From Eriocheir sinensis (Eukaryota > Arthropoda > Malacostraca > Decapoda > Varunidae), in the NCBI RefSeq assembly GCF_024679095.1, contig NC_066522.1:8303614-8367613 (forward strand): a stretch of DNA of 64,000 nucleotides, read 5' to 3'. The translations under genes were made by a program, and so were the position numbers. The notes below the pieces were generated by a model. That model was not told where the DNA came from. It saw only the letters and a program-made list of their open reading frames with translations, and searched no databases. Positions 1 through 19,223 of this stretch are shown here, piece by piece. Positions within the stretch are counted from its first letter, which is position 1; each line of letters begins with the position of its first letter.

Positions 1-238
1 CTCTGTGTACTCGCCCTGTGCTCACAGAACATCACCATCACTCGGCTTTGCGCCTCTCTTGACATGACTTCTGCTGCGGGAGTTAGTGCCTGGATTTGCC
101 TGTCCTTCGGAATAATACCTTGTTTCGTATCTCGGCGAGACGTGGCTGCTGGAGTTGTGATGGCGGTGCTGTGAGTGGCGGCTGTTGGTGTAGTTGTGTG
201 CAGCTTCTCTAACTGTTTGCTTCTGTGATGTGTTATGT

Positions 239-430
239 TTGTTTACTGCTTCCTTTACTGGCCCTTCCTGTGGCTTCACTGTTTTTTCTTTTAGCTTTTG
301 AAGCTCAGAACAAATGCTAGAGAGAGGGAAACCATACTTGAAGTAGTCATAGCCACAGTATAGTTCACGATCTTTGACGAAAGTGTTCAAGTTTTGGAAG
401 TTGAATCGGAGACATTTATGAGCGGTGCTG
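239..430 (-). repeat. Second copy of the NTFVKDRELYCGYDYF module
   Basis: This is the downstream module of the left-end gene and ends in a long Ser/His/Arg-rich tail. It matches the module at 540-715 almost base for base and keeps the uninterrupted frame. Its counterpart of the RVxF-like motif is degenerate (KCLRF). Confidence 0.7.
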
Positions 431-539
431 GCCGTCTTTCCTTTCTTGAGGATCCCTGTGAGATGTTGTGGCTCCGTGTTTTTGTTATCTGGATCTGTTG
501 CTTTCTCTGTTACTGTTTGCTGAGGCTGTGGCAGTTTGT

Positions 540-715
540 TTACTGCTTCCTTTGCTGGCTTTTCTGTGGCTTCACTGTTTTTCCTTTTAGCTTTTGCAGC
601 TCAGAACGAATGCTGGAGAGAGGGAAGCCATACTTGAAGTAGTCGTAACCGCAGTACAGTTCACGATCTTTGACGAAAGTGTTCATGTTTTGGAAGTTAA
701 ACCTGACAATTTTCT
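540..715 (-). repeat. First copy of the module, with 1-nt deletion
   Basis: Near 557-566 this copy reads one base shorter than the partner copy in an otherwise aligned stretch. That shifts the frame and gives a premature stop at about 540. The upstream part carries KKIVRF. Confidence 0.65.
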
Positions 716-1111
716 TGGCGGGGTTTTGAGGTTCATCCTTCTTTTTGAGGCAGCTCTTGAGGGGTTTCTTTTCTGGTGGCTCGGTAACGGCCTCACTAAC
801 AACCTCTTGCTCGAAGGAGAGCTCCTGGTGTACCTTCTTTATCTTTTCTCTCTTGACCATGTGCAGAGTAATTATCAGAGTTTCATCCCTCTTGCCATGG
901 CTCTCCTTTTGCGTCCAGCCTTTTTCTGCGACTGTTGTTTCATCCACTTGCTTGTTGACCTTTTCTCTCTTGACCATGTGGATAGTAACGATGAGAGTTT
1001 CAGGCCTCTTCCCATTGCCCTTCCTTTCTCCCTCTCCCACCACCCTATCAGCATCCTGGGTGTCGGAGGGGAGTTCCTCCTCCACCCCAGCGAGAGGCTG
1101 AGCAGCGTTTA

Positions 1112-1456
1112 GGGGAGGCGGTGGCTAAACAGTTAGCGAGACGGCCCCGCGTTCAGGAGGACGCGAGTTCAATCCCCGACAGGTGCCACCAAGCTGGGAT
1201 TTTTCAGCCGCCGCCGAGTGGCTTAAGATTACCCACATGCTGTCCAGAAGACCACCTATCAACCCGGACTCTAGATTATAAGATTAAAGATGAGCTCCGG
1301 GAGGGCAGCATGAGCCAATGCAAGATGACGCCACTATAAACACTCGCCTGCGCCAAAACGGGCTGGGCCGACTTCAGGCCCCACCGGGAAGAAGCCTTGG
1401 ACCGACCATCAGGATCCATAGGCCAAAAAAAAAAAAAATAAAAAATAAAAAAAACA
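1112..1456 (+). mobile_element. tRNA-derived SINE with A-rich tail
   Basis: The head looks like a Pol III promoter: GTGGCTAAACAGTTAGCG resembles an A box and GAGTTCAATCCCC a B box about 40 bases further on. A tRNA-unrelated body of about 230 bases follows, then an A-rich tail at 1424-1455. It lies antisense between two in-frame coding parts of the minus-strand gene. I could not identify a clean target-site duplication. Confidence 0.7.
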
Positions 1457-1779
1457 CGCTCAGGGACCCTTGTCCCTGTTCGCCTGCATCGTCCTCGGCA
1501 CCAGCGTTTTGGTTTCCCTCGACCATGGAGTCGAGGTCCTCGGAGGGGCTGTGGTGTGCCCGCCTGGCGAAGATCCAGTCGAAGCACCCAAAGCAGTTAG
1601 CCTTCTTCATCTTTTTTTGTTGAGTCATTTTAATGTAAATGAACACTGTTTAGCAGGAACGTGCTGGTTATCAACGTTGTACTCTTTGGGGATGGTTAAT
1701 CCTCCTCGTCGTATGCCGCCTTGGTTCCGCCGACCACGGGCTGGGACGCTCAAAGAAAAGGCTGAGAGTATAACGCTGG

Positions 1780-1815
1780 GAATATGGGACGTAAAATAGG
1801 TGACGTAAGGCCGAA
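1780..1815 (-). promoter_or_regulatory. Possible promoter-proximal CRE-like sites
   Basis: On the minus strand, TTACGTCA and a second TTACGTC lie about 150-180 bases upstream of the candidate ATG at 1628. They match the core of CREB/ATF sites. No TATA box is evident. Confidence 0.25.
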
Positions 1816-2010
1816 ATGTTGCTGGAAGTAGTGCGCCCATCCCACACCCTCACCCTCATGCTCTTCATTCCACCCACACCAACCCACGCACCCACTCCCT
1901 CATCCCTGGCCGAAGTTTTGCTACAAGCAGTACGCCCATCCAAATTCCAAACCCACGCCCTCATGCTCCTCCTTCAACTCACACCAACCCTCCTAATTCA
2001 TCCCCTCAGC
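1815..2010. repeat. Two-copy tandem duplication, about 100 bp
   Basis: The stretch starting GCCGAAATGTTGCT recurs as GCCGAAGTTTTGCT, and both lead into CGCCCATCC and a C/A-rich tail. I see no coding signal. Confidence 0.5.
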
Positions 2011-2224
2011 TTCACCTAAATCTGCCGGCGCCGTAACACACATCACACCTAGAAGCCGCCATGAGCTGGGACAGAACGTGCCTCGTGCCCACCTTTCCCA
2101 CTCAACCACCCGGCTGAAAATTCTTGCCACAAGCCCAGCAAGAACTTCGTGTTAATAATCTTATAAGAATAATAACATGTCACACAAATATATTTCCCTT
2201 ATTAATGGAAACGAGACACATAAC

Positions 2225-2870
2225 GTATAGTAACGAAGAAAGTGGAATGGGTGAGAAAAGGTGAACAGGAGGAGGAAGGTAAGACAAGGTGCTTGAATTG
2301 GAGGGGAAGTCAGGTGAAGGAGGAGGGGGAAGAGGTAGAAGAGGAAGTGAAATATAACTGTCATTCTTTTTTACTCTGATTTAAATCGATTTCAGTCACT
2401 TGATTTAAATAATTTGATTAAATCCTTTGTTTTAAATCAAACCAACCGTGGAGGAGGTAAGGTGGAAGGGAATGGAATGGTGGTGGTGGTGATGGAGGAA
2501 GAGAAGGAGACGAGAAGTGATAAAGAAAAGAAAGTAAAAAGAAAAGGTTGTGGTGGAGGATGAAGAGGAAAAGAAAAGGACAGGTGGAAGTGTGAGCCAA
2601 GACAGTGAAGAGGAATGTGGAGGTATGTGGAGGTCAAAATGGTAAAGGAGAAACATGAAGGAAATTAGCGAAGTGGAGGTGGTAATAGGAAAGGAAGGGG
2701 AGGATGAGAAGGGGAGCTCGATACCATGAGGGAGACTGAGGGAGATGGTGAGGGTTAGAATAAAGGGAGAGGGTGAGGGAGAGGGTGAGGGTGGCTGGAG
2801 GGCGAACAGCAGTGAGGTGTAAGAGAAGGTGGGGAGATGAGAGGAAGGGGAGGAGAGTTTTGTTCCCTCT
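2225..2870. repeat. Purine-rich degenerate minisatellite
   Basis: The plus strand is almost all G and A, with GTGGAGG and GAGGGAGA words. Open frames across it on the minus strand are low-complexity Ser/Leu/Pro and not genes. Confidence 0.6.
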
Positions 2871-4125
2871 TTCCTTCCCTTCTTCCCTTTTCCATTCTCC
2901 ATCCTCACCCTGCCTCTCTCGTCCCTCAAGCTACTCTCTCACAACGGGGACTTTACAAACTGTGTGTAAGTAGAGAGCAACACTGCCCTTCTGTTCCTCT
3001 GGCCGGGGCGGAGGGAAGGGTAAGACCTCTCCTTTGCTTCCCTAAAGAGAGCGTAGGCAAGTTACCTCAATAATCAAATTCAAATAATTCAAGTAATACC
3101 TTATGAAAATACAACAGAGAAGAACGCATCGCTCACATTCTTTTTTTTTTTTATTACTTGCCAAGCGAAGCCATTGTAGAGAAAACTTGGCAACTTGTGT
3201 TTTTCTTCCGATAGGAAAGTCTCACTAATGCAATGACGAAGCACAGGTTTCGAGGTGTGTCAGCTTCATGTTTTGGCGAAAATGGATGCAGAATAAATGT
3301 CGGCACGTAATATCGCAGACGCAGTCATTTATGCACGAATGACCGATGGTGTTTACTCTATTCGGAACGTCGGGGGAAGCCAAGTCAACAGCACTTTTTT
3401 TCAGTCAAGATGCTGATTCCTGTAGGCAAGCGGTATTTGAAGTATCCAAATTGTGTCGTCTCGCCAACGTTCCCATGTAAACAACATCGGTAATTCTTGC
3501 ATACAGAACTGTGGCCGTTGTGTTACCCGCCAAAATTTACTCTCGAATGCATGGGCCAGTTCGACAGTCCAACAGTCATTGTAAGCGCCCAAACCAAGCT
3601 ATAATCTCCACAATGACTCGTTTTTTCTTCTCAATACCAGATACCAGAGAGACTTCCCGTGTGGTCTGCTGAAATTTAATCCTATTTATATCAATCGCAA
3701 ACACAATACAAGGAATTTTCGTAGTATTTTGTGTTTGGTTGGGGAGCTTACGAACTTGCTGTACTGGACTGTAAAACTGACCCCATGTGCTCGGTTAACA
3801 CATTAGTATGGATCATATGTCACCGGAAGTCTGATTTTACTCAAGAAGAAACTGGATTAGCCAGGTTTTCCCTACAATGGCTTCATACCACGCCTTCTTC
3901 TATTACATTTTCATAAAAACTTATTTGAATTGCCTGAAAGTATTACGATGCTCTGCCTCGCAGCTTTATTAAAGAAGCAAAGGATAAATATTGCCTCTCC
4001 CGCCTGTTTCAGCCAGACGCACAGGGTACAGTGACGCACTCTACCTAAAGTCAGCTTTGAAAATCCTCCACCGTTTATTCTTTCAAGATACTGTTTGTAA
4101 AGTCCCAGCTTTTATCATCCCTTTT

Positions 4126-4128
<3 letters not shown>
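2871..4128. other. Gene-poor spacer
   Basis: I find no supported gene. Short frames are below 65 codons and lack family features. Untranslated first exon(s) of the LRR gene could lie here, since its first coding exon starts directly at a 3' splice site. Confidence 0.4.

Positions 4129-4178
<50 letters not shown>
4129..4178. repeat. (CT)n microsatellite
   Basis: Pure CT dinucleotide run of about 50 bases. Confidence 0.95.
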
Positions 4179-4181
<3 letters not shown>

Positions 4182-4576
4182 GATAGGACGCATAAGGCTA
4201 ACGAGACCCGAGAAGTGATGAAGGATACACATTTTTCACCTCTGACGTTACTCTGATTCCGTTACTGTGATGGTGTGGATATGCGTGGAAAGGAGATGAT
4301 AATGAGCCAAATGGGTAGAAAGTGGCATGTCTGTACCGTAGACTTGATCGCAGAAGACCCTGACGGTGCATATTCGCAGTAAATTTTGTATGGTGTAATT
4401 TACGGTGGGAGGGCTGTGCACGAGGCGTTGGGAGTGATCGCGTGAGCCGAGATGTAACCCAAGACCTACCCCGGACAATGCCGAGTACCTCTTCTCCATG
4501 TCCTTAAGGGGAGTGTCAGGCTGGGTCACGTCAGCCTTTGGGGTTGCTTAATGTCGTTTCTAGTTTGTTTTGGTGC

Positions 4577-4715
<139 letters not shown>

Positions 4716-4822
4716 CTAATTCATAGTAATCCATGTACTCTATATTTACGTGTAGCACCAGCACCATATTCCTAGGGGCTGGTGTTATTCCCTTGAGTGA
4801 CGTTCATATTTGTGTTGCAGGC

Positions 4823-6057
4823 ATGGCGGCGGTGTGGTGGCTAGCCTGGGCCTATTTCGTCCCCATCGTCCGAGCCTTCTGTCCCAGCGGCTGTTCCTGC
4901 GACGACACCCTTCCTAGCGCTCAATGCGTGGGAGTGGGCCTCAACTTGGTTCCCATTCTCTTCAACCCTTCTCTGCGTCGCCTTGACCTCGCTCATAATG
5001 CCATCAGGTCCTTGGAGGAGGGCCTGGTGTTCCTCTCTCAGCTGCAGGAGCTTGACCTCTCCCACAACATGCTGGCGAACATGGGCACCGGCAACTTTGA
5101 GGAGCAGAAGAGCCTGGAAAAGCTGAGTGTGGCGCACAACAACGTGTCTGTGTTGCTCCCGGGTACCTTCAGTGGGCTGGCAGCGCTCACTGTTCTCGAC
5201 CTCAGCCACAACAGCTTGGACGACGTGCCTGGCGGGGTGCTGGACGAGCTCCTGCACCTCACTGTCCTCCGTCTCTCCCACAATCGTCTTTTCTTCTTGA
5301 CACAACATGCCTTCAGGGGCCCAAGAGCTCTTCGGGTTTTGGACCTCTGCGATAACTTCTTCAGACACGTTCCCACAGAACCCTTGCAAGTTGCACCGAC
5401 GTTACAAACTCTTCACCTGTGCCGCAATAGACTAATGCACCTCGGCCCTTTTGCTTTTCCCAGTCAAGCCCTTACGGTCCTCTCTCTTAATGTCAACAAC
5501 ATTGACCGCATTGACCAAGCCGCCTTCCTCTCGTCGCAGAGTCTACAAAGTCTCAGCCTCAGCGGGAACTCACTCGATGAAGTTCCGACACACTCATTAG
5601 CCTTCCTCCCGGCGCTAGAGTTCCTCTCACTCACCAGGAACATGATACGAGAGGTAAAAGCAGGGGCGTTCCGAGCACAGGGTTGCCTAACGACTCTCGA
5701 GGTGTCCCGCAACCCTCACCTTGAGGTCATGTCCTCAGAGGCGCTGAGTGGGTGTGCACGGCTCCGAGTCCTCACCCTCTCCCATAACCCTCTGCTGAAG
5801 CACCTCCCGACCGGCCTCTTTACGTCACTTGAGAACCTGCACACCCTTGACCTCCGCGCAAACTGCCTTGAGAGCCTAGCCGAAGCGGAGGTGCCTTGGT
5901 CGTCCCTACAGAGGCTGGACCTGCGGGACAACCCTTTGGTGTGTAACTGTTCCCTCGGGTGGCTGGCGCGGCTCGTCAGGTCCGCCAACGCCTCCATCAC
6001 CTCCCCGGACCTGCAGTGCGCCGCGCCTGACGAGTTGAAGGGACTCTACCTCTCCAG
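4823..6057 (+). CDS. LRR gene coding exon 1: signal peptide, LRRs, cap
   Basis: Encodes residues 1-411 plus two bases. The exon is preceded by TGTGTTGCAG and followed by a GTAAAA donor. It carries all the LRRs and most of the C-terminal cap; the last cap cysteine falls in the next exon. Confidence 0.9.
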
Positions 6058-8029
6058 GTAAAAAAAAAAAAAAAAAAAAACCGCTTCAATACCCTCGCAC
6101 TCCCTTAAACGATCAAACTTGGTTACCGTCATGAAACTATCTAAGTACGATTGTCCTTATTTTCTGGTTCATATATTACTGCTAATTATAATCTTATTAA
6201 CGGTACCTCTATTAGCTTAACTAACTGTTGCACTTGAGATATTATCCTTCTTAGTCATGAGCCTATGTAGAAATAATCATTTCCTTGTCTGATGTATCTA
6301 CTGCCGCTCAGTATAAGCTTTGTGACGATCCATTCATTACCTTGACTAATCACAGCACCCAAGGCAGACTCCTTCGTCATGAAACTATACGTAACAACGA
6401 TCGTTTCTTGTCGATGGCTAATATACTGCTAGCAATTGTATTGTATTTCAAGTTAACTTCTCAATCAAGTCAATCATATGCCACCCCAGAAACCCCCAAT
6501 AGATTTACGCATTGCAAGAATCCACCAATCGCATTAGGCTTGAGTTGGGAAGGGTGTAGATTGCTCCTGAATCGGTCGATGATGTGCATTTAATGGAGAA
6601 AGGGGAGAAGCATGTTTGCCGGATGAATTTAAACGCAGAATAGTGAACCCTTGAACGCTGCCCCCAGACTGGCCCCGCGCGAGCAGCTGTGTGGCGAGGG
6701 CGTGGTGGCCGTGGTGGCGATGGTGGCGGCGGCGGCTGCCTCCTGCGTGCTGTTCTTCACCCTCACGCTGCTGCTCTACAGGTAAGCCTCCTCCTCATGC
6801 TCACACAATTTTAGGTAAGCCAGTAAACACCTTCATCTCCACCTCCCCCTCACCTTCACACTAACTCCACCACCACCTCATTATCACATTTTTTTTTTTC
6901 TGCTAGAGAGGTAAAGTAATGATCACTTGCACCGTCTCCTACACCTTACCCTCACAGTTACTATTCTACAGGTAAGTTAGTAATCGCCTTCAGCTCCACG
7001 TCCTACCTCCACCTCACCGTCACATTAAGCAAGTAAACATTTTCACCTCCACCTCCACCTCATCCTCACAGTTCTGCCATATACGTGAGCCAGGAATGAC
7101 CTCCTCCACCACCTCCATCATCACCTCATCTCCACCAAAACCTTCCCCCTATGGCCCCCGTCATCCTACTGGTATTACTCAAAAGGTATAATAAGTCACC
7201 TCCTACATCACCTTCACCACCACCATCACCATCCTCGCTTATCTAGGTACTCAAAAGGTAAGAGCTAAAGGTCTTCTCTACCAGCATCACCATCACCATC
7301 ATACCAACATACTCCTTTGACCTCTATTCAAGATCAGTAAGTATCGGGCTTTTTTTTTACAATTTTTCTTTACGCCCTTGAACTGTCTCCTCAGCTGTAA
7401 AAAAAATAAAAAAAATCACCATCACCATCATACCACCTCCACCATCACATCAACACCTCCTCACCTTCACTCTCATTTTCTACAAGGTAAGCTATCGGTC
7501 AACTCCACCACATCAACCTCCGTCTCCACATCTTTTTTTATTATTTTACGAAACCATACTAGAGTAACTGCTGTTCCCCAGTAGTCCCCATGGGTACAAT
7601 GATATGTGAATGAAGCAACTGATTGATTTATTGGGGGTATGTAATCATGGCGCCGCAACTACTGTGGTAATAGGGCCCCGAGGACTTAAGATCAGTGTTA
7701 AAATCATACATCCTTCAAAACAGTTAGAGGTGCATGATACAATAGTAGATACATAGATAAAACAGTAACACCCATCTATTGAATGAGGAAAATACACGAA
7801 AAATGAAGGAGAAACAGCAAAAAGAAGAGGGGCAATATAAATGGGATTGGAACGTTTTATTGCCCCCACCCCCTTAAGTGCCACCACGAGGAGGGGGGGG
7901 AGGGGATTAGGCGGCCAGAGAAGCACAGTTTATGGGTCAGTGGTGGCAGAGGAGAGGAAGGAGAGGATTCGCCTGATGCAGAACCTTAGAAACTCTTGCT
8001 AATTATGACCGCCACTTTGGTTCCTTTTA

Positions 8030-8061
<32 letters not shown>

Positions 8062-8617
8062 TCACCATTTATTTTCTCATTTTATTATTCTCTCTCGCTT
8101 TTCTTTTCCTGACACATTCTCTATATTCCTTTCTCTACATTCTCTCTTTTCCCTCCCCTTTATGTCCTCTTTTTCCTCCAACATTTTCCTTATTTTCCCT
8201 CCCCCACATTTCTCTCCTTTCCTCATTATTCCCTCCCTAACATTCTATCTCACTCCTCCCCTATACTTCCGATTTTCCCTCCACACACATTCCCTCTTTT
8301 TCCTCCCCTCCCTAACATTCCCTCTTTTTTCCTCCCTTCCTCTCTCCCCTCTTCTTCAATCCCTCTTCACTCTCCCTTTCAGACACTGGGGGCGAAGGCA
8401 ACGAAGGAAGTTGGGCAGCGGGAGGTGGCAGGCTGACCCCGCACCCCCCTGGACACCCCTGGCCCGCCCTCACCCCCAACCCCAACAGCCCCCATCTGTT
8501 GCCGGCCCACCCCCCGCCCCTGTGCACCCCTCCCCCCCAGCAGCCGCCAGCAGAAGCAGTCACCACAACCACCACAACAACCACACCACCAAGCCTTGCA
8601 GCGGGGTTGATGTATGA
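4823..8617 (+). CDS. Single-pass leucine-rich-repeat membrane protein (3 coding exons)
   Basis: Joining 4823-6057, 6668-6781 and 8383-8617 gives 527 aa with both junctions in phase 2. Order of parts: signal peptide (about 1-18), a cysteine-rich N-terminal cap (CPSGCSCDD), about 14 LRRs of the LxxLxLSxNxL type (about 45-390), a C-terminal cap (NPLVCNCSLGWL...C), one membrane helix encoded by exon 2 (about 425-448), and a cytoplasmic tail rich in Pro, His, Asn and Arg. Several N-glycosylation sites lie in the LRR part. It is probably a cell-surface adhesion or recognition protein. The count of 14 LRRs and the layout recall insect Tartan/Capricious, but that assignment is a guess. The ATG lies two bases after the 3' splice site at 4820; an in-frame ATG at 4733 falls in intronic sequence and was not used. 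A poly(A) signal lies at 9028. Confidence 0.87.
6058..6667 (+). other. LRR gene intron 1
   Basis: Phase-2 intron with an A-rich start and a CCCCCAG acceptor. It contains two diverged copies of a stretch beginning CGTCATGAAACTAT, near 6129 and 6377, which suggests an old local duplication. Confidence 0.7.
6668..6781 (+). CDS. LRR gene coding exon 2: membrane helix
   Basis: Encodes the end of the cap (LAPREQLCGEG) and one hydrophobic helix of Val, Ala, Leu and Phe, ending LLLYR. The acceptor is CCCCCAG and the donor CTACAG|GTAAGC, phase 2 to phase 2. Confidence 0.85.
6782..7495 (+). repeat. Array of degenerate copies of the exon 2 donor in intron 2
   Basis: Donor-like words recur at 6815 (GTAAGC), 6911 (GTAAAG), 6972 (GTAAGT), 7085 (GTGAGC), 7186 (GTATAA), 7258 (GTAAGA) and 7487 (GTAAGC). 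Each is followed by CC-rich CACCTCCACCT sequence. The 6972 copy also repeats the last ~20 bases of exon 2, including CCCTCAC and CTACAG, directly before the GT. Confidence 0.65.
7330..7402 (+). mobile_element. Retroelement 3' tail, copy 1
   Basis: It has the common words of a dispersed 3' end: CAGTAAGTATCGGGCT, a T run, CGCCCTTGAACTGTCTCCT, then GCTGTAAAAAA. Three more copies occur in this window. Confidence 0.55.
8383..8617 (+). CDS. LRR gene coding exon 3: cytoplasmic tail and stop
   Basis: Residues 450-527. The acceptor follows a long pyrimidine tract. The start is basic (RRQRRK), a stop-transfer anchor. The tail is Pro-rich with a HHNHHNNH stretch and ends CSGVDV. A terminal hydrophobic residue like this can be a PDZ ligand, which is inference. 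Confidence 0.82.
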
Positions 8618-8638
8618 CTTGTTATTTAGGAAAGTCTG

Positions 8639-8640
<2 letters not shown>

Positions 8641-8690
<50 letters not shown>
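8641..8690. repeat. (CT)n microsatellite in the LRR 3' UTR
   Basis: About 50 bases of CT, 24 bases after the stop codon, so probably transcribed. Confidence 0.9.
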
Positions 8691-8692
<2 letters not shown>

Positions 8693-8754
8693 GTTGAGAC
8701 GGAGACTTCCGGTCCATTCAGTGACACTTCCAGATCCACAAATTGGTTCATTCA

Positions 8755-8873
8755 CGACAGACAGACACGCAGACAGATGGACAGACACTGGCAAATGGAT
8801 ATATATACAGACAGACAGACAGACACACAGACAGACAGAATAGACAGGTAGACAGACACACAGACAGATAAGG

Positions 8874-8932
<59 letters not shown>
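8755..8932. repeat. (ACAG)n and (CA)n compound repeat
   Basis: Degenerate CAGA tetramers lead into about 52 bases of CA. It falls in the probable 3' UTR of the LRR gene. Confidence 0.85.
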
Positions 8933-8933
<1 letters not shown>

Positions 8934-9027
8934 AACGCACGCTCACACCACCTGAAAAACGTCAAAAGATTCAATATTCTTCTTGTTTTCTCTTAGATTT
9001 TATAAGAATATTTTTGTACGGAAAGCA

Positions 9028-9033
9028 AATAAA
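9028..9033 (+). terminator. Poly(A) signal, LRR gene
   Basis: AATAAA about 410 bases after the stop codon; the first good match on this strand. Confidence 0.45.
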
Positions 9034-9602
9034 TCATAAAATGTGTTGGTTCCTTTTTTCATCCTGGAGAAAATTTCTTAGATTAAATAATTTATTGCAA
9101 TATTCATAAAAAAAAATGGTGTACCATCTAACAGCTGAGATATATGTTGTCAAGGAAAATCTTTGCATTACAAGGCCTGCACTGACGCTTGAACTTTAAA
9201 AGGGGCCACTGCCTCATCCATCCACTCCCTTATCAATCTTAAAAGCAAAGGAAGATCAAAATATCCTGCAGACGACGTAATCGATGTGTAACAAATAAAA
9301 ATAAAAAAAATAGGAAAATTATGGCCAGCGCATAAGCTCCATATTTTACACTTGGGAGAGTGGACTTCCATAACGTAGTAAGTTTAGTCTTACAAACTTA
9401 TATCAGTAAAAACATATTCTCTAATCATGGCGATCATACATAGAGCCCCATGTAAATCACTAACACATTTTAACTAAGGCAGACGTCGAAAAATATTGGC
9501 AAGTGAGGTGCCACTAAACTGGGAAACAGATCACTGCCATGTTGCAAGACTGAGTTAAAGTCGCCAAATATACACAAAACGTAATTCACTTCACTTGCCG
9601 GT

Positions 9603-9604
<2 letters not shown>

Positions 9605-9634
<30 letters not shown>
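9605..9634. repeat. (CA)n microsatellite
   Basis: Short pure CA run. Confidence 0.85.
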
Positions 9635-9635
<1 letters not shown>

Positions 9636-9714
9636 GGCCTCACTTAGAACTTAGGACTAATTCATTCAGAAGAGGAATGTTTGTGCTAATTGGTAAAGAT
9701 GGGATAGTTGATGC

Positions 9715-9718
<4 letters not shown>

Positions 9719-9785
<67 letters not shown>

Positions 9786-9831
9786 TTTACAGTTATGCTT
9801 CATAATTACATAGATATAACCTTTAGATTTA

Positions 9832-9886
<55 letters not shown>
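9719..9886. repeat. Duplicated unit containing (GA)n
   Basis: Two GA runs (9719-9778 and 9835-9886) are each followed by AATGACCTTTACAGT and a similar short sequence, so the block is a tandem duplication of microsatellite plus flank. Confidence 0.8.
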
Positions 9887-9888
<2 letters not shown>

Positions 9889-10527
9889 ATGACCTTTACA
9901 GTGATGCTTTAGAGAGGGAGATGCAATGAAAATAGAATAAACCTCTGGTATGGCATCACTACTTAAATTCAGCAACTCTCAAAATATTCTGAAGCAGTCC
10001 ACAACTTTCCTGGAAACAAATAGAGTATGATATGAAAGCAGACGTCCCGCTGAAAGCAATGCCATCTTGGTGAAGCGGCTAACAATGCCAAGATAAGACT
10101 GCGTGGAATTCCATACAGATGTTCATTATGTGGACCGAAACTAAGCACACACTGTCTCAAAATTCACCGCCTCACAGCAACATGATAATCCACGCCAGCG
10201 AACCCCTAAATGTTTCGTTCTGCCGGTGACCTTGAGGCTAGCAGGTTTGTGTGTGTGTGTGTGTGTGTGTAAGGGCAGTCTATCCCGTAGTAACGTCTAC
10301 TCCCTGCTGCTGGCTGGTCTGTGTCTCCTGACTTCCTGAAGCTGTGGCGTCCCCTACTAGAAAATTCATAGATCCGAGGGTTGTCACATAGTAACTTTTT
10401 TGAAACACGAGAACTGTAATTGTCGTCAGTTCTTGAAGTGTCAACGTTCTCCAGTGCATCATGCCCCGCTTGGTGAATCGGATAGAAATTTCAGTCGCCC
10501 TCCGGTAGCTTTGGACTCGGCGACGGA

Positions 10528-19223
<8,696 letters not shown>

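Larger units (their letters stand above)
22..1628 (-). pseudogene. Unrecognised modular gene, SINE-interrupted and frameshifted
   Basis: I do not recognise this gene. Two coding parts run in the same frame: 1628-1456 (begins MTQQKKMKKANCFGCFDWIF) and about 1098-22, separated by a tRNA-type SINE. The second part has two kinds of internal repeat: a TLI[VI]T[IL]HMVKREK segment twice, and a module with a basic stretch, an RF-N-F-Q-N core and NTFVKDRELYCGYDYFKYGF, also twice. The first module has KKIVRF, which fits the RVxF docking motif for protein phosphatase 1. The module copies differ mainly at third codon positions: five adjacent codons, LYCGY, carry four silent changes. That argues for past selection on the protein. 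The copy at about 540-715 lacks one base near 557-566 relative to the other, so translation stops at about 540 unless the frame is restored. The final stop is at 22. It could be a recent pseudogene, an assembly error, or a gene truncated at the first copy. Confidence 0.5.

Noticed and set aside
1470..1799. 109-codon plus frame
   Set aside because: It lies opposite the better-supported minus coding part and has no features.
4733..4822. Upstream in-frame ATG extending the LRR protein by 30 residues
   Set aside because: It lies in AT-rich sequence before a clear 3' splice site (TTGTGTTGCAG), and the ATG at 4823 is followed directly by a good signal peptide.
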